64,000 nt of DNA from Cryptomeria japonica (GCF_030272615.1 NC_081406.1:240550422-240614421); one strand, 5' to 3'. Positions 12,443-25,400 are shown, counted from the first letter of the stretch. Program-made: numbers and translations. The notes: generated by a model from the sequence alone, not told the origin.

Positions 12443-13662
12443 CCTGTAGCCATTTTTTCTCCATGTCCCTAAATGCAGAAACATCTACAGGCATTCAAAA
12501 AATGTCATCTCCAGTTCTATTCCACGCATGGTAATCCATTAATTGCACTAAGATTTCGCACCTAAATAATAGTTGCATATGTGAAATAATGGGAATATAA
12601 CAAAGAACCTTGCAAGCCACTTTTTTTGTTAGTTGATCTATTTGATATCTATTGATATGACATTCTGGGCATTCTATTGTAAATCCATGTTGTTTATGAC
12701 ATAAAATATGATCATCGGGACACACATCTATTGCTTGATACTCCATTCTAATAACTTTCATAATGGTAGATAAATCTTGGTATGAGCAAGTTAAAATATT
12801 TGATGGTGGTAACCAAAATTCACCTATCAATCTACAACAAAATTGTTTTTGTTAATTAATATAACGAACATTAATGGTACATATTTCATCCTTTATTTAC
12901 TATTGATGAACTAACAACAAAAATAGATGAAATATATGACATATATAACATACCTTAACATCCGTGAGACTGCTATGTTTGAGAAACCATTCATAACCTT
13001 CAAGTTCATCAATAGCAATACAACAAATAGAAGACTTGTTTGGGAGCCTTCATAAAGGGGCTCGTATGCCTTATCAAGTACATGTAAATCATAAACATCA
13101 TCAAAGTCATCTAGATCATCATCATGATTAGTTGCGCTACTAAATGTGTCATGAATCAATGTATTTGTACCATCATCTTCAACTGTGTTTTCTGGTGCAT
13201 GATCATATTCTTCCATAGGATCATTAACTTCATCTTCAATATTGACAGCTCCATGTTCCTTTGCTTGCAAATCTACATTCTCTGGGCCATGATAATCCAT
13301 ATCATGTGCCTTAGGGTGCCCCACCTTTATAATAATGATCAACACAAATAAACCATGATCATTATCAAGTGATTTTTTATATATATTAAAAATCATGTTA
13401 AAATGATATAAACATTTACAAATTCAATCAATATAAATACATATAATGAACAACTTACTAATGGACGATAATCATGCCCCCCTTCAACATGACCATGTTG
13501 CCTAAAATGTTTCTCAGCTATTGTGATTAAAAGTTTTCTCATCTTTAAGCCCTTGCAATTATTTTAAGGATAATAACATTTTCCATCACCCTTTCTTTTC
13601 AATCTATCCCACAATCTAGCAAGTGTTTCTTCATTTTGTTCTGCACTAATATTATCTGACAT
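12443..13662 (-). pseudogene. CACTA (En/Spm) Tnp2-type transposase, 5' part, three exons
   Basis: Exon 1 is 13662-13459 (ATG at 13662). It has one stop at 13566-13564 and a Cys/His-rich segment like the transposase-associated N-terminal domain (NNCKG...EKHFRQHGHVEGGHDYRPL). Intron 1 is 13458-13325, with donor GTAAGT, acceptor AAAG and phase 0. Exon 2 is 13324-12954, acidic, then PLYEGS...LLLMNLKVMNGFSN. Intron 2 is 12953-12832, donor GTATGT, acceptor TTGTAG, phase 2, joining in frame. Exon 3 is 12831-12443, with EYQAIDVCPDDHILC, ECPECHINRY and HAWNRTGDD, a hallmark Tnp2 stretch, then a stop (about 12494) and coding-like sequence to another GTAAGT. The catalytic C-terminal part is absent. The pattern is that of plant CACTA transposases that cut and paste DNA. 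No matching CACTA terminal repeats were found. Confidence 0.8.
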
Positions 13663-15659
13663 GATTTTTCTTTACCAATCTTGAATATTTAGATAAATTG
13701 TCGAAACAAGGCTCCAATCAGCAAACCCACCCACAAGGCCTTCTTGGCACAATGTCTCATCAGGATATAATAGATAATAAGACCAACTTCATGGATACAA
13801 GGCTTGAACAAAGGAACAATACTCTTGATCAATAGGACAATAGGGAACAATGAAACCATGCTTCAAACATACTTCTTTACACATCCACTCATGATATCAA
13901 TGCACCTTCACAAGGACTATATATGAACTTTGGATTTAGACTTTTTCCACAAGGATCAGACTCTAGGAATAGAGACATTAAACCTTGTAATGCAACCTTT
14001 TCCAGTATGCTTTTGTTTTTTAACAACACCCCATCAATTTTGTGAGCCTACTATTAAGATTCAGACTTACAAAATTTTGTATGTTCATTACAATTGTTCA
14101 CCTTCCACATGGATCAAAAGGGGATTCAAGGTACTTTCATGGATGTCTACTTGCACTTGAGGCAACGTTAAAAAGGTCCTTAAGGCCTATAAACAATGGA
14201 AGACTCCAAAAATTGGAAGAAGTCTGACTTTTAAAGTTTATTGTGAGGACAAACCTAACTAGCCATCATTTATTCATCATTATTAGACAACTCCATACAC
14301 TAAGTAATAGAACTTTTTTAATAACAATCATGGTTCTTTAAAATGAATATAGAGTGAGAGACAACTACACTTAACAAAAGAAAACTTCCAAACTATAACT
14401 ATCACTATTTTTGGGACAGTTTGATAGTGTCCTTCAAATTAGAGACTAAAACAACATAAAAATTCCTTGTCAAGTGACTGTAAAGGAATGTTTGGATTAC
14501 TCACAATATTATGTCAACCTCAAGTGCCAATTGGAATCATCAAATAGGCTTGTAATTAAACATATTAGAACAAATGGCTAGAGAATCAAACTATATACCC
14601 GTCTGCCAACCACAAATTAAGAAAGCGCGCACTAACAAAAGAACCTGTTGGAAACACGTTGACTATAAGCGTTTGTTGGAATAATGTCAGAATAGTGACG
14701 AAAATTCTTGTTCGTCAAAATTTTGATGAATGTCGGTGACCAATTTAAAGAAAAAATGAAAATCTCACATTAAATTGAAGGGTACTTGGTGAAACAATAA
14801 ATTAATTCACTTTTGTCAAAAAAATTCATCGGATTTTGACCCCAGATGCATTAATGACATCATCATAGCCATTCATGAAATCACACAAATCTTAAACATG
14901 TTATTATTCTCCATCAAGGCACTAGTCCAAAGAACACAAGCATAAAATCACAGTGATAAAAAATGCTATAGGATATTGCCACCACTCCATTATGCTCAAA
15001 AGTTATACAAAAGCATCAATAACATCAACTTCAAAGACCATAACTAGAACACAATCACATTATAATCCTCCAAAACATAAGATATAATAACAACTAGAAC
15101 AACAACCAAATTGACTGATCCCATGCAACTGATAAACCATAGGATTGAAAAATAGCACCCACAACAAGTCCTAACCCATCCAATCACACATACCTCAAAG
15201 GCATCTAACATTAGTAAACTCACGCCATTAGCATATCTAACCCACACATTGCAACCACAAGCTCCCTGTGCAAAAGAGTCAATCAAGACCAAACACATCC
15301 AAAAACTCCAATTTGATGGGTAATGCCATATATGAAAAGATTAAAGGCATACTGAGTGTACCAGTTATAATAAATAGAAAGTGTAACCATGTAGGACCAA
15401 GAACCATGCACAAAGATATTCAAATCTTGCAAACAGAACTACTACAAGAAGCATCTATCTCAAGTTCTCCACATCAACCAAAGGAAAGAGATAAATGAAC
15501 CTCCATGTCATCATCCAAAAAAAAAAGTACAAGTGACAACATATGACCAAAAAATAGTGATCACCATATCTCCACCAAAGATCTCAAAAAAATGTTATTT
15601 AAACCCAAACATCAAAGAAGATAACCAAGACCAAAGAGAGAACTTGCAAATCATAACGT
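13663..15659. other. Unassigned sequence upstream of the CACTA relic
   Basis: About 2 kb of moderately AT-rich sequence. Short reading frames show no family motifs. A TAGTG at 14693-14697 with CCAACA-type repeats beside it could be a CACTA terminus on the minus strand, but no partner end was found. Nothing else is supported. Confidence 0.4.
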
Positions 15660-15700
15660 ATGGAGATAGATATGAGGGTAAGAAGAGAGGCGATATTGTT

Positions 15701-15701
<1 letters not shown>

Positions 15702-15750
<49 letters not shown>
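15702..15750 (+). repeat. (GA)n microsatellite at the array's left end
   Basis: About 22 GA dinucleotides then a G run, directly before the first phased 1.16-kb unit. Confidence 0.93.
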
Positions 15751-15753
<3 letters not shown>

Positions 15754-15783
15754 TATCAATACAACCAATATGCTCAACCCTAT

Positions 15784-15832
15784 GTACCCTATACCATAAA
15801 CCTTATATCCTACAACCTATTATCTAAATCCT
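15784..15832 (+). repeat. Degenerate telomere-like heptamers, unit 1
   Basis: Seven consecutive heptamers of the type ATACCCT/AAACCTT/ATATCCT/AAATCCT. The repeat length and CCCTA core resemble the plant telomere repeat CCCTAAA, but strongly diverged. Confidence 0.6.
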
Positions 15833-16770
15833 ATACAAGGGTGGTAGAGTTGATGACCTAGAGAGGGAAGGGAGAGACATGAGGAGAGATGGAAGAATAA
15901 AGAGAAAGAGAGAGCTAAGAAGAGACAAAGAGGTGGGAAGAGATTGGCTGAGAGACTTGTAGAGGGAAGAGGTAGACAGGTGAGGGAGAGAGAGAAGAAA
16001 ATAAGAGATAAGTTCACATAGAGGGAGAGGGGTAAGGAGACGGAGAGAAAAGAATTAAAGAGGAAAGATATATAGAGGTGAGAGATATAGAGCCTATGAA
16101 GAGAGAGGTGATAGACCTAGGGTGGAAAGATAGAGGTGAGGGAGATATAAGGGGAGAGAGGTGAGTAATGAGACAAATAGGGAGAGGTAGAGAGGTAAAG
16201 ATGGAGGTAAGGAGAGACCTAGGGATGGAGAGAGAGGTTGGGAGGGAGAGGTAGCGATCAAGAGAACAAAGATAGAGTGGAGAGAAAAAATAGGAGGATA
16301 AGAGAAATGGAGGGAGGGAAGGACAGATATGGAGATAAGGAGGGAAGGTGAGAGAGGAGAAAGAGAGAAAAGATAGGGAGAGTAATAGGTATAGATTTTA
16401 TAGGAGATAAACAGGTGAGGGGAGAGATAAGAGAAGTAGAGAATTCATAAAGTGATATGGGTCAAGGGTGATGGAGAGAGAGAAGTGGAGATGGAGGGAG
16501 AGAACTAGAGAGGGGATAGATAGAGAGGTGAGGTACCTAGAGGGTGAGATAGAGGTTAAATACCTAGATAGGAGAGAGAGGGAAGAGAAAGATAGAGGAA
16601 CATAAAGAGAGGTTCCTAATGAGACATGGATGGAGAGGTATAGAGGTGAAGAGGGAAGGAGGGAGTACACATAAAGGAGAGAGAGGGAGAAAGAGAGGCT
16701 AAGAGGGAGAGGTGATGACCTAGACAATGGAGAGACTGAATAGAGAGATAGTGTGTAAGATAGAGTAAGG

Positions 16771-16771
16771 G

Positions 16772-16805
<34 letters not shown>
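16771..16805 (+). repeat. (TA)n microsatellite
   Basis: About 16 TA dinucleotides inside the first 1.16-kb unit. The matching position in the second unit (about 19345) lacks it. Confidence 0.93.
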
Positions 16806-16808
<3 letters not shown>

Positions 16809-16930
16809 GATGAAAAAGAAGGGGGAGATAGAGATGGGGAGACCTAGGGATGGGAGAGAGAGGTGAAAGAGAAGAGAGAGATAGAGGAAGATGGAGAGAT
16901 AGAGGGAAGTATCAATACAATCACTATACT

Positions 16931-17018
16931 CAACCCTACATACCCTAAACTATGTACCATCAATCTTGTACCCTATACCCTAAACCTTATATCCTACAAC
17001 CTATTATCTAAATCCTAT
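16931..17018 (+). repeat. Degenerate telomere-like heptamers, unit 2
   Basis: About twelve heptamers in register, including CAACCCT, CTAAACT, GTACCCT, ATACCCT and AAACCTT. This is a longer version of the tract at 15784-15832. The third array unit (about 19455-19570) has a more decayed counterpart. Confidence 0.6.
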
Positions 17019-17041
17019 ATAGGGAAGGGAGAGGTGAAGGT

Positions 17042-18404
17042 TGTTGGCATTTGTATGAAGATTGCATTAATGATATGTTTTATTGTCATTGATGTCAATT
17101 GAACCAGTAATGATATTGTTGATATTGTTGTAATATTGTTACTATAACCGGTAGGAAGAATTTGTGAGGAGAACCGGTAATCAGTGTAAACCTTATCTAT
17201 TATTCTAATCAGTAAACCCTACCTGTTGTTTTTTATAAATTGTAACCAATTAAGTTTGGTGAATTGGTTATATTGGTTTATGATCTGATGATGAGCGGTA
17301 ATAATGATGACACACATGATTATTGTATGAAGACAATTCGAAGAGATTTTGGCGAGTTGTTGTAACGTTTTTTGTCTAGAGAATAATCAAATGTATTGCA
17401 TCTAATTCAAAGCACGTGATGAGTTACTAAGTTTAATGAAGTGGTGATCAAGAAGCCGTTAATGTTTTCTTGATTGATGTGTAGAGATTGCTATGTAATC
17501 CAATGGTCATACTTGAACTGAATTTGTTTATAATCTTGATGAAAGTTAGGTTTTTGTTGTGTTACTGACCTGATTGATTTGTATTTAAGGTTGATGAAGT
17601 TGTTTAGTTTTTAAGAAAATTGGTAAAGAGATAGACATAGTTTAGTTGAGTGTGTGGTTGCCGAACTGGATGATGTATCTACAGTTTGAGTAAAGGTAGA
17701 TAGGAGAATGAAATGGATCTGATCAAGCAAGTGTAGTGCTATTTAGACATATTAGAAAACTCTTATTGTTTTCTAACAATTACAGCAAAATTGAAATTCC
17801 CTAACTGGGTAAGCTCTAACAAGCTTGGTGCTATTCAAATCCTCTAACAAGGTAGTCCATTAGATTAGATTTTCAAATCCTCTATTGAGGTTACTCCTTA
17901 CAGGGTATTGCTTCTAACAAGGCATTTGTGGTCAATCCCTTGACCAGGTGATTCCTAACAGGATCAGTTCTTAATAGGACTTTTTGTAAAGATTTAATAG
18001 GATAGGCTCCTAATAGGGAGAACTTCAGAAGAGTTTAGATATTATCTTGTGAATCTCATCTCATCGTGGTTTTTACCTATTTGGGTTTCCACATCAAAAA
18101 TATTTGTGTCAAGTGGTGAATGTTTATGTGGTTATATTTTCATGGTTGATTTACTTAACTAATAAACTATTTTTGATAAGTCATGATAACCAGAAGTATT
18201 GAAGATATGAAGAAGTTGTTCACTGTTAAATTGTTGTAATAGACAACCAGTTTATCTTATGAGTTTTTATCTTGACTGAGTTATTATTCTAAGTTTACTT
18301 TGAGAGATTGATTGATGAAGTTTATTATAAGTTTTTCTATCTACTGATTCACACCCCCCTCTCTTAGTAGTTGACCGGATACTTATTCTTTCATCATACC
18401 ATCA
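17042..18404 (+). mobile_element. Solo copia LTR inserted in the tandem array
   Basis: Starts TGTTGGCATT and ends ATCATACCATCA, 1363 bp. It follows the LTR family of 21020-22417: TTGTCATTGATGTCAA near the start, a CACATGAT segment, several TAACAAGG/TAACAGG motifs, and CTACTGATTCACACCCCCCT near the end. The flanking pentamers are AAGGT (17037-17041) and AAGAC (18405-18409), which match at three of five positions. Sister array units read GA.GACCTAGAG at this point, supporting AAGAC as the original target. Orientation is plus. No internal sequence remains. Confidence 0.8.
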
Positions 18405-19908
18405 AAGACTTAGAGAGGAGAGGGAGAGAGAAGAGGAGAGAGGGAAGAATAAAGAGAAAGAGAGAGCTAAGAAAAGAGAGATATGGGGAAGGAGTGTGTG
18501 AGAGACCTAGAGAGGGAAGAGGTAGATAGGTGAGGGAGAGAGAAGAAAATAAGAGATAGGTTCACAAAGAGAGAAAGAGGGGTAAGGAGGTGGAGAGGAA
18601 ATAATTAGAGAGGAGATATATATAGAGGTGAGAGATCTAGATCCTAGAGAGGTGAGAGACCTAGGGTGGAAAGATAGAGGTGAGGGAGATATAAGGGGAT
18701 AGAGAGATGAGTAATGAGACAAATAGGGAGAGGTAGAGAGGTAAATATGGAAGGAAGGAGAAACATAGGGATGGAGAGAGAGGTTGGGAAGGAGAGGTAG
18801 TGATCAAGAGAATAAAGATATAGTGGAGAGAAACAATAGGAGGAGAAGAGAGATGAAGGGAGGGAAGGATAGATATGGAGATAAGGTGGGAAGGTGAGAG
18901 ATAGTATAGGAGAGACCTATAGAGGGGAGAGAGAGGAGAAAGAGAGAAAAGAGAGGGAGAGTAATAGGTCTAGTGTTTATGGGAGATAAAGAGGTGAGGG
19001 GAGAGAGAAGCAAAGGAGAGAGTACATAAAGGTATACGGGTAAGGGGTGATGGAGACAAAGATGTGGAGAGGGAGAGAGATAACTAGAGAGGGGATAGCT
19101 AGAGAGGTGAGATATCTAGAGTGTGAGAGAGAGGTTAAGTACCTATATGGGAGAGAGGGGAGATAGATAGAAGGGAATAGATATAGGTAAATAATGAGAC
19201 ATAGATGGAGATGTATATGGTTGGAGAGGGAATGAGGGAGAAACCTAGAAAGGGGAGAGAGGGAGAAAGAGAGGTTAGGAGAGAGAGGTGACGACCTAGA
19301 CAATGGAGAGAGGGAGTAAAGAGAGAGTATAAGAGAGACTAGGGGAGGGAGATGTGTATTAGGTTAATACGAAAGAGAGAGATAAAGAGGAATGGATAGA
19401 CCTAGAGAGGGGAGAGAGGTGAGTGAGAAGAGAGAGAGGGGAAAGTATTAATATGGACAATACCCTCAACCCTATGTACCTTAAACCATGTACCATCTCT
19501 TGTACACCAAATTACATATAAATTCCCTCAACCCTAAAATTTGTATCATACTCTCTATTCTTTAACCATTTACAAGGGAGGGAGAGGTGATTACTGAGAG
19601 GGGGGAGGGAGAGAAAATGAGAGAGATAAGAACAAAGAGAAAGTGAGGGATACTGAGGTAGGAAGGGAGAGGTAGATAGGGAGTGATTGGGAGACCTAGA
19701 AAGGTGATAAATATAAATGTGAGGGAGAGGGAGAAGTTTACAAAAAGAGAAAGAGGGGTAAGGAGGCAAGGGGAGAGGTAGTGAGGGAGGTAAATAATTA
19801 GAGAGGGAAGAGATATAACTCCTAGATCTTAGGGAGAGAGGGAAATAGACTTAGGGGAGAGATAGCATGAGAGATCTATGGGGGGAGACAAGTTGATAAT
19901 GATATAGG

Positions 19909-19971
<63 letters not shown>
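19909..19971 (+). repeat. (GA)n microsatellite in the third array unit
   Basis: About 30 GA dinucleotides, absent at the equivalent place in the other units, and the reason later landmarks in this unit are shifted. Confidence 0.93.
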
Positions 19972-19974
<3 letters not shown>

Positions 19975-20125
19975 ACAATGGATGGAAGGAGAGACCTAGG
20001 GATGGGGAAAGAGAGGGTGCCTAGAGGGAGAGATAGTGATCAAGAGAATGGACATAGGAGAGAGAATAATAAGAGAGGGAGAGAGAATATGGGGGTAAGG
20101 AGGGAAGGTGAGTTAGAGAGGGATG

Positions 20126-21014
20126 ATCCAATAATACTAAGTTACACTTTTTGGCCAAACTTGACACTGAAATCAACATTTTGCACCAGATTTTCTACTC
20201 TAACACTTATAGAAGCTCAACTATTAAGAATTTGAAGATGAAGTAAACTAGTGGTTTGTGAGATCTTTTTTATATAGATTTCAAATATATATTTTAAAAA
20301 TAATTGGAAATGAATTGTCCATATTGTTATGTAACTTTGAATAACTTAATTTTTATAGTTGTCAAAATTTTTTAGAAGTGACATTTATTTTATGATGCAT
20401 AATATTTTTATAGAAAAAAGGAAATTCTAATTTTTAAAATACTGATTTGTCACACCAATATCTAGTGCATGGATATTTTTTCAATTTTTTTTTTTAACAT
20501 ATATTTCCATGTAGTTAATTTTTGAATTCGGAGTAATTTTAATTTGAGTAGATGTGTATTCCATAATTGTATGCATTTTAATTTACTTCTTCTTTCTGTG
20601 TTGAAATGAAGATATCAATACCTAGGGAAAATATATTTTTACAATTTTTTCTCTATTTTTCAAATTTTCCACATGTGTGAAACACAATCCTTAATGCTTT
20701 ATGAAAAAACTACAATAATAAGAAATTAATCATGGGTAAAAGCACAAAACTGTGTCACGTTTCAAGCTAACTTATTAGCACAAATGAATTTAAGTAATTC
20801 TAACTAAAAATTAATTTTAGTCAAACATATGGTCTATAGAGATGCATTATAGCTATCTTATACATGGGCCACAAATTTTTCAATTACAATTGTCTACTAA
20901 ATGTATATTTTATAACACTTTGGGTCTAATTACCAATTTTTTTTTTATGAAAAACTCAATGTTTCAACGACTCCTACTCTTATAAATAATTTTTTTTGAG
21001 ATGTAAAAATACCC
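20126..21014. other. AT-rich sequence without recognisable gene
   Basis: High A+T content with T and A homopolymers. No coding region, terminal repeat or RNA gene is visible. It is the left flank of the composite copia locus, and its counterpart resumes at 42936. Confidence 0.5.
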
Positions 21015-21019
21015 TTTTA

Positions 21020-22417
21020 TGTTGGCATTGGAGGAAGATTGCATTGATGAAGTATAGTGTTGTCATTGATGTCAACTATAACCGGTATTGAAGTTGTATT
21101 GCAAACTGGTAGTGATGTTGTTAAGCAATCGGTATTCGTAAACCAGTGAAGGAAATCGATGTTGTTATGAAAGTAGAGATCAACTGGTAACCCTAGCCGA
21201 TGAAGCTTGGTGAATCTATTGTGTTGATCTATGATCAAATGGTGATCAGAGATGGATAGGCCACATAAGTAGGATGCACGTGATGAGTTTCAAAGTGTTT
21301 TGGGTGCATGAAGATAACTGTTTATCTTGGGAATGAGAAAATGCATAGCATAAAGTGAAGAATGCATGATGAGCTACAAGATCCAATGTGCGGTGATCCG
21401 AAGAGCGGTCAATGTTGTCTAGAACAATGTGGAGTTGATTTCTATGTAATCCAATGATCATGGTTGAACCGACATGTTTGTAATCTCTATGAGATTTGTA
21501 GGTTTTGTGATGTGTTACTGACTTATTGTAATTGTATTTAAGGTCAATGAGTTATTTGTAATTGTGTTGGCAAATTTGGTTAGGTGTGGTAGTGTGATTG
21601 TTGCCGAACCAGAAGGACTGTCTGTAGAATGTTGTAAAGGTAGATAGGAGCAGAAAAGGATCCGACTAAGCAAGATAGTGCTATTTCCAGATCAGCAAAG
21701 AACTTGTTGTTCTCTAATCATTACAATAGTTAAATCCCTTAACCAGGTAAGCTTTAATAGGCTTCTTGTTTAAATCCTTTAACCAGGTGATCCATTAGCT
21801 TGGATTTGAAATCCTCCACTGAGGTTACTCTTAACAGGGTATTGCCTATATCAGGGTATTGCAGTCAATCCTTTAACCAGGTGGTCCCTAACCGAATCTG
21901 TTCTTAACAGGACATTATTGTATAAGCTTCTAACAAGGCTTGGCTCCTAACAGGGCAAAATTCAGAAGAGTTTAGAATAATTATGGTTATTCATCCCCAC
22001 TGTGGATTTTCCCATTTGGGGTTCCACGTGAAAAATCATTGTGTCAAGTGGTGAATGATTTTGTGGATGTGATTTTTATATGGTTGATATGTTAAATGGT
22101 AAATCCACTTAGATATGTTTAGATGACCAAAAGTGATCTAAAATGAGCTATTATTGGTGTTAGTAAAGTGGTTTAATGTTTTGATTAAATGGTTTATGAG
22201 TACTAGATCTATTACACAGTATCATTGATGTTTTAATTAATCTGAAATTTTGATAGTGCAGTTGCAGTTTTTGTTACGTTGTCTAAACCGGTTAGTTTAG
22301 GAAGTTCTTTCTAAGTTGGGATTAAGTTTGGTGAAAGTTTAGTTTGTTTTCTATCTACTGATTCACCCTTCCCCCTCTCAGTACTTGACTTGATCCTTAT
22401 CGCTTCATCATTTATAA
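21020..22417 (+). repeat. LTR-1 of composite copia locus
   Basis: 1398 bp, starts TGTTGGCATT. The right end (TTCATCATTTATAAA) has decayed relative to the ATTATCA ends of LTR-2 and LTR-3. Target duplication TTTTA precedes it. Confidence 0.88.
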
Positions 22418-22419
22418 AT

Positions 22420-22431
22420 TTGTATCAAAGA
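22420..22431 (+). other. Primer-binding site, decayed, internal 1
   Basis: TTGTATCAAAGA, two changes from TGGTATCAAAGC at 28342. Both correspond to the initiator-Met PBS TGGTATCAGAGC. Confidence 0.75.
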
Positions 22432-22487
22432 TTTTCAGGTCCTCTTGTGTTTAAGCCTAATCGCTTGAGGAAAATATCTAGGAGAAC

Positions 22488-25400
22488 ATGATGAAGAAAG
22501 AAAGTCCAAAATTCAATAGGGAAAACTATATAATTTGGAGTTATAGGATGAAGATCTATATCAAGAGTTTAGGAAGTCAATATTGGGAGCATGTTGTTAC
22601 TAAATATAACTTGCCTAGTTGGATTTTGTCAGATGATCGGAAGAAGGAGCAACAGGAGAATAATCAAGCATTGGAGGCCATTATCATTTCCTTGTTTGAT
22701 TCAGAGTATGTTGATTTCCATGGATTGGAGACTGCCTTTGAAGTGTGGAAGAACCTAGAAGATATCTATAGCAGTGATGAGCATATTAATATTGCCAAAG
22801 AAGAGAGTCTGAGAGGTCAAATTTGATGATATGCAGATGGCTGAAGGTGAAAACATTTAACAGTATGGTCAGATGATCAAGGAGATAGTCAGTTAGATCA
22901 AAAGTGCTGGAGGTATGGTGGAGGATACCACAGTGGTTAGGAAGGTGCTGAGAACCCTTCTACCGGTCTCTAAGTTGCAGCCATTTAGGAACTCAAGTCT
23001 ATTGATAAAACAAAGGTAACTCTTGATTCTATCATTGGTAAATTAACTGCATTTGAATTAAATGGTTTTGATGGAAGTGTTTAGAGATCGGAATTTGCAT
23101 TTAAAGCCTCAGTTTCCACTCCACCGGTAAGGAAAAGCAAAGAAGTGAGCTACAGTTATGAGTCTAGATCCAACAAAGAGGTAGATGATGAAGATAGTTT
23201 GATTGATCTTGAAGCATTGTTAGTCAAGCGGTTTCCCAGAGGTACCGGTAAGTACAAAGGTAAATTACCTTTGAAGTGTTTTGCATGTAACTGGATTGGA
23301 CATATTGTTGCTAACTATCCAAATGGACATAATGAGCAAAAACATGAGAAGTTTAGGAAGTATAAAGGCAAAGGTAAAATAGATTGTCTCATTGCAATAG
23401 ATGGAGGAATTACAAATGGTGAATCTGAAGAAGACACAAATAAGGACATTGCCTTTGTTTCTATTAAAGAAGAGACATTAGATCAGAAGACATTGGTCTC
23501 TTGCATGGATAGTTCTGATGATTGGATTATAGACGATGGTTGTTCATAGCATAAGACCGGTGACCGAAGTAAGTTTCTTAGTTTGAGAGAGTTTAATGGA
23601 GGTATTGTGAGATTTGGGAATGATTCACCCTACATGGTGAAAGGAAAAGGAACCACCTCTTTGAATGGTAAGAGCAGTGCAGATGATGTCTATTGGGTTG
23701 AAGGTTTGAAACACAATCTTTTGAGTGTTTCTCAACTCAATGACAAAGGTTACCCCCTAGAATTCAAGAATGGAGTCTGCAAGATTTAGGGAAGCAAAGG
23801 TGAGCTTATTGCAAGTAGAAAACAGACCATAGATAACTTGTTTCATTTAAGTTCTAAAGTCAACAGTTGTTTAATTGCAAAAGTAGAAGATAGTTGGCTT
23901 TGGCCTCGAAGATTCTGTCATGTAAATTTTGATAATATTATAAAATTCAGTATGCCCAAATCTACAAGAGGTTTACCATAGTTGGACAAACTGATGAATG
24001 CATCGTGCAAGGAATGTCAGTTAGGGAAGATGACATCCTCAACCTTAAAGAGAAAATATTTCTTGACACGTTTGTTAGGTTTGGTTCATACCGACCATTG
24101 TGGACAGATGAGAACTAGGAGTATTCAAGGTGATTGATATTTCATGATATTTATTGATGATTGCTCAAGGAGGATGTGGGTCACATTCTTGAAAGACAAG
24201 ACAAAAGCTTTTAGCAAGTTTAAGGAATTCAAAGCCTTAGTTGAAAATGAAAGTGGTAAGAAGATAAAGTGGTTAAGGACTGTTCAAGGTGGTGAATTTA
24301 CTTTAGAGGAATTCACTTGATATTGTGAAGACAATGGAATTAACAGGCATCTTTTTGCACCGAGGACACCACAACAGAATGGTATTGCAAAAAGGAACAA
24401 CTGGTTAGTTGTTGAAGCTGCTAGGACTATGCTAATTCAAGGAAGTGTAGCTAAGACATTCTGGAGAGAAGCTATTAGCACAACTGTTTACATAATGAAC
24501 CAGATACTAGTTAAAGGAGGTAAGGATGAAAATCCCTATGAGTACAGGTATGGTAGATCACCTAATGCCAATTACTTTAAGATTTTTGGTAGCAGATGTT
24601 TTATCAAGAGAGGTGATTATGTTGTTAAGTTTGATGCTAAGAGTGATGAAGGCATATTTCTTGGTTACTCCACCAAGAGCAAAGATTACAAGTGTTACAA
24701 CAACCAGACCAAGAAGATCATTGAAAGTGTAAATGTCCGAGTTGATGAGTTTCCAGAGAAATTAGGAGAAACTAGTGAGGAGAAAGAGGAAGAAGAACCT
24801 TACACACTGGTTTTGGAACTGGAACCGGTGAAGCCAGAAGTTAGTGTATAGAACAAATAAGCCCTAGTTCAACCAGAATAGGGAGGTCCTACAGAAGATG
24901 AAGAAAGTGAAGAGCCTAGAAATCAAGAACATAATATTCCAAGGTATGCAAGAATCAATCATAGCCCTGATAAAATTATTGGAGACATGAATGTAGGTGT
25001 GATAACAAGAACAAGACTTAGAGAGAAGTCTTGTATGATTTCCACCAATGAGCCTAGAACTGCAAAAGAAGAATTTTGAGATGAAGACTGGATCAAGGAA
25101 ATGTAAGAAAAACATGACCAGATAGAGAAGCACAATACATGGTCATTGGTACCCACACCGAAGAACAAAAATGTAATAGGTACAAAATGGGTATTCAGAA
25201 ATAAACTGAATGAAGATGGAGTAGTGGTCAGAAATAAAGCTAGACTGGTATGCAAAGGATATGCACAAGAAGAAGGTGAAGACTATGGTGAGACATTTGC
25301 ACTAGTTACAAGATTCGAAGAAGTAAGGATTCCACTTGCATTTGCAACATACATAGAATTCAAAGTATATCAGATGGATGTTATGTCAGCATTCCTAAAT

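Larger units (their letters stand above)
15660..20125 (+). repeat. Tandem array of a 1.16-kb purine-rich unit
   Basis: Three units can be phased on the motif GTAT(C/T)AATA...CTCAACCCTA at 15752, 16909 and 19445. The first spacing is 1157 bp. The second is 2536 bp, or about 1168 bp after subtracting the inserted solo LTR and its target duplication. Other landmarks recur at matching offsets: GTTCACA.AGAG...GGGGTAAGGAG (16012, 18561, 19735) and GAGAGGTAG.GATCAAGAGAA (16245, 18792, 20023). A fragment of a preceding unit occupies 15660-15751, and the third unit is truncated near 20125. The plus strand is overwhelmingly A+G. Reading frames on the minus strand (Ser/Leu/Pro-rich) are composition artefacts. 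Confidence 0.88.

Noticed and set aside
14629-14697. CACTA/TAGTG sites as termini of the CACTA element
   Set aside because: No matching terminal inverted repeat or 3-bp duplication could be found on the other side of the transposase relic.
15820-19769. Ser/Leu/Pro-rich minus-strand frames of 65-109 codons in the purine array
   Set aside because: They follow from purine composition and are not conserved in phase between array units.
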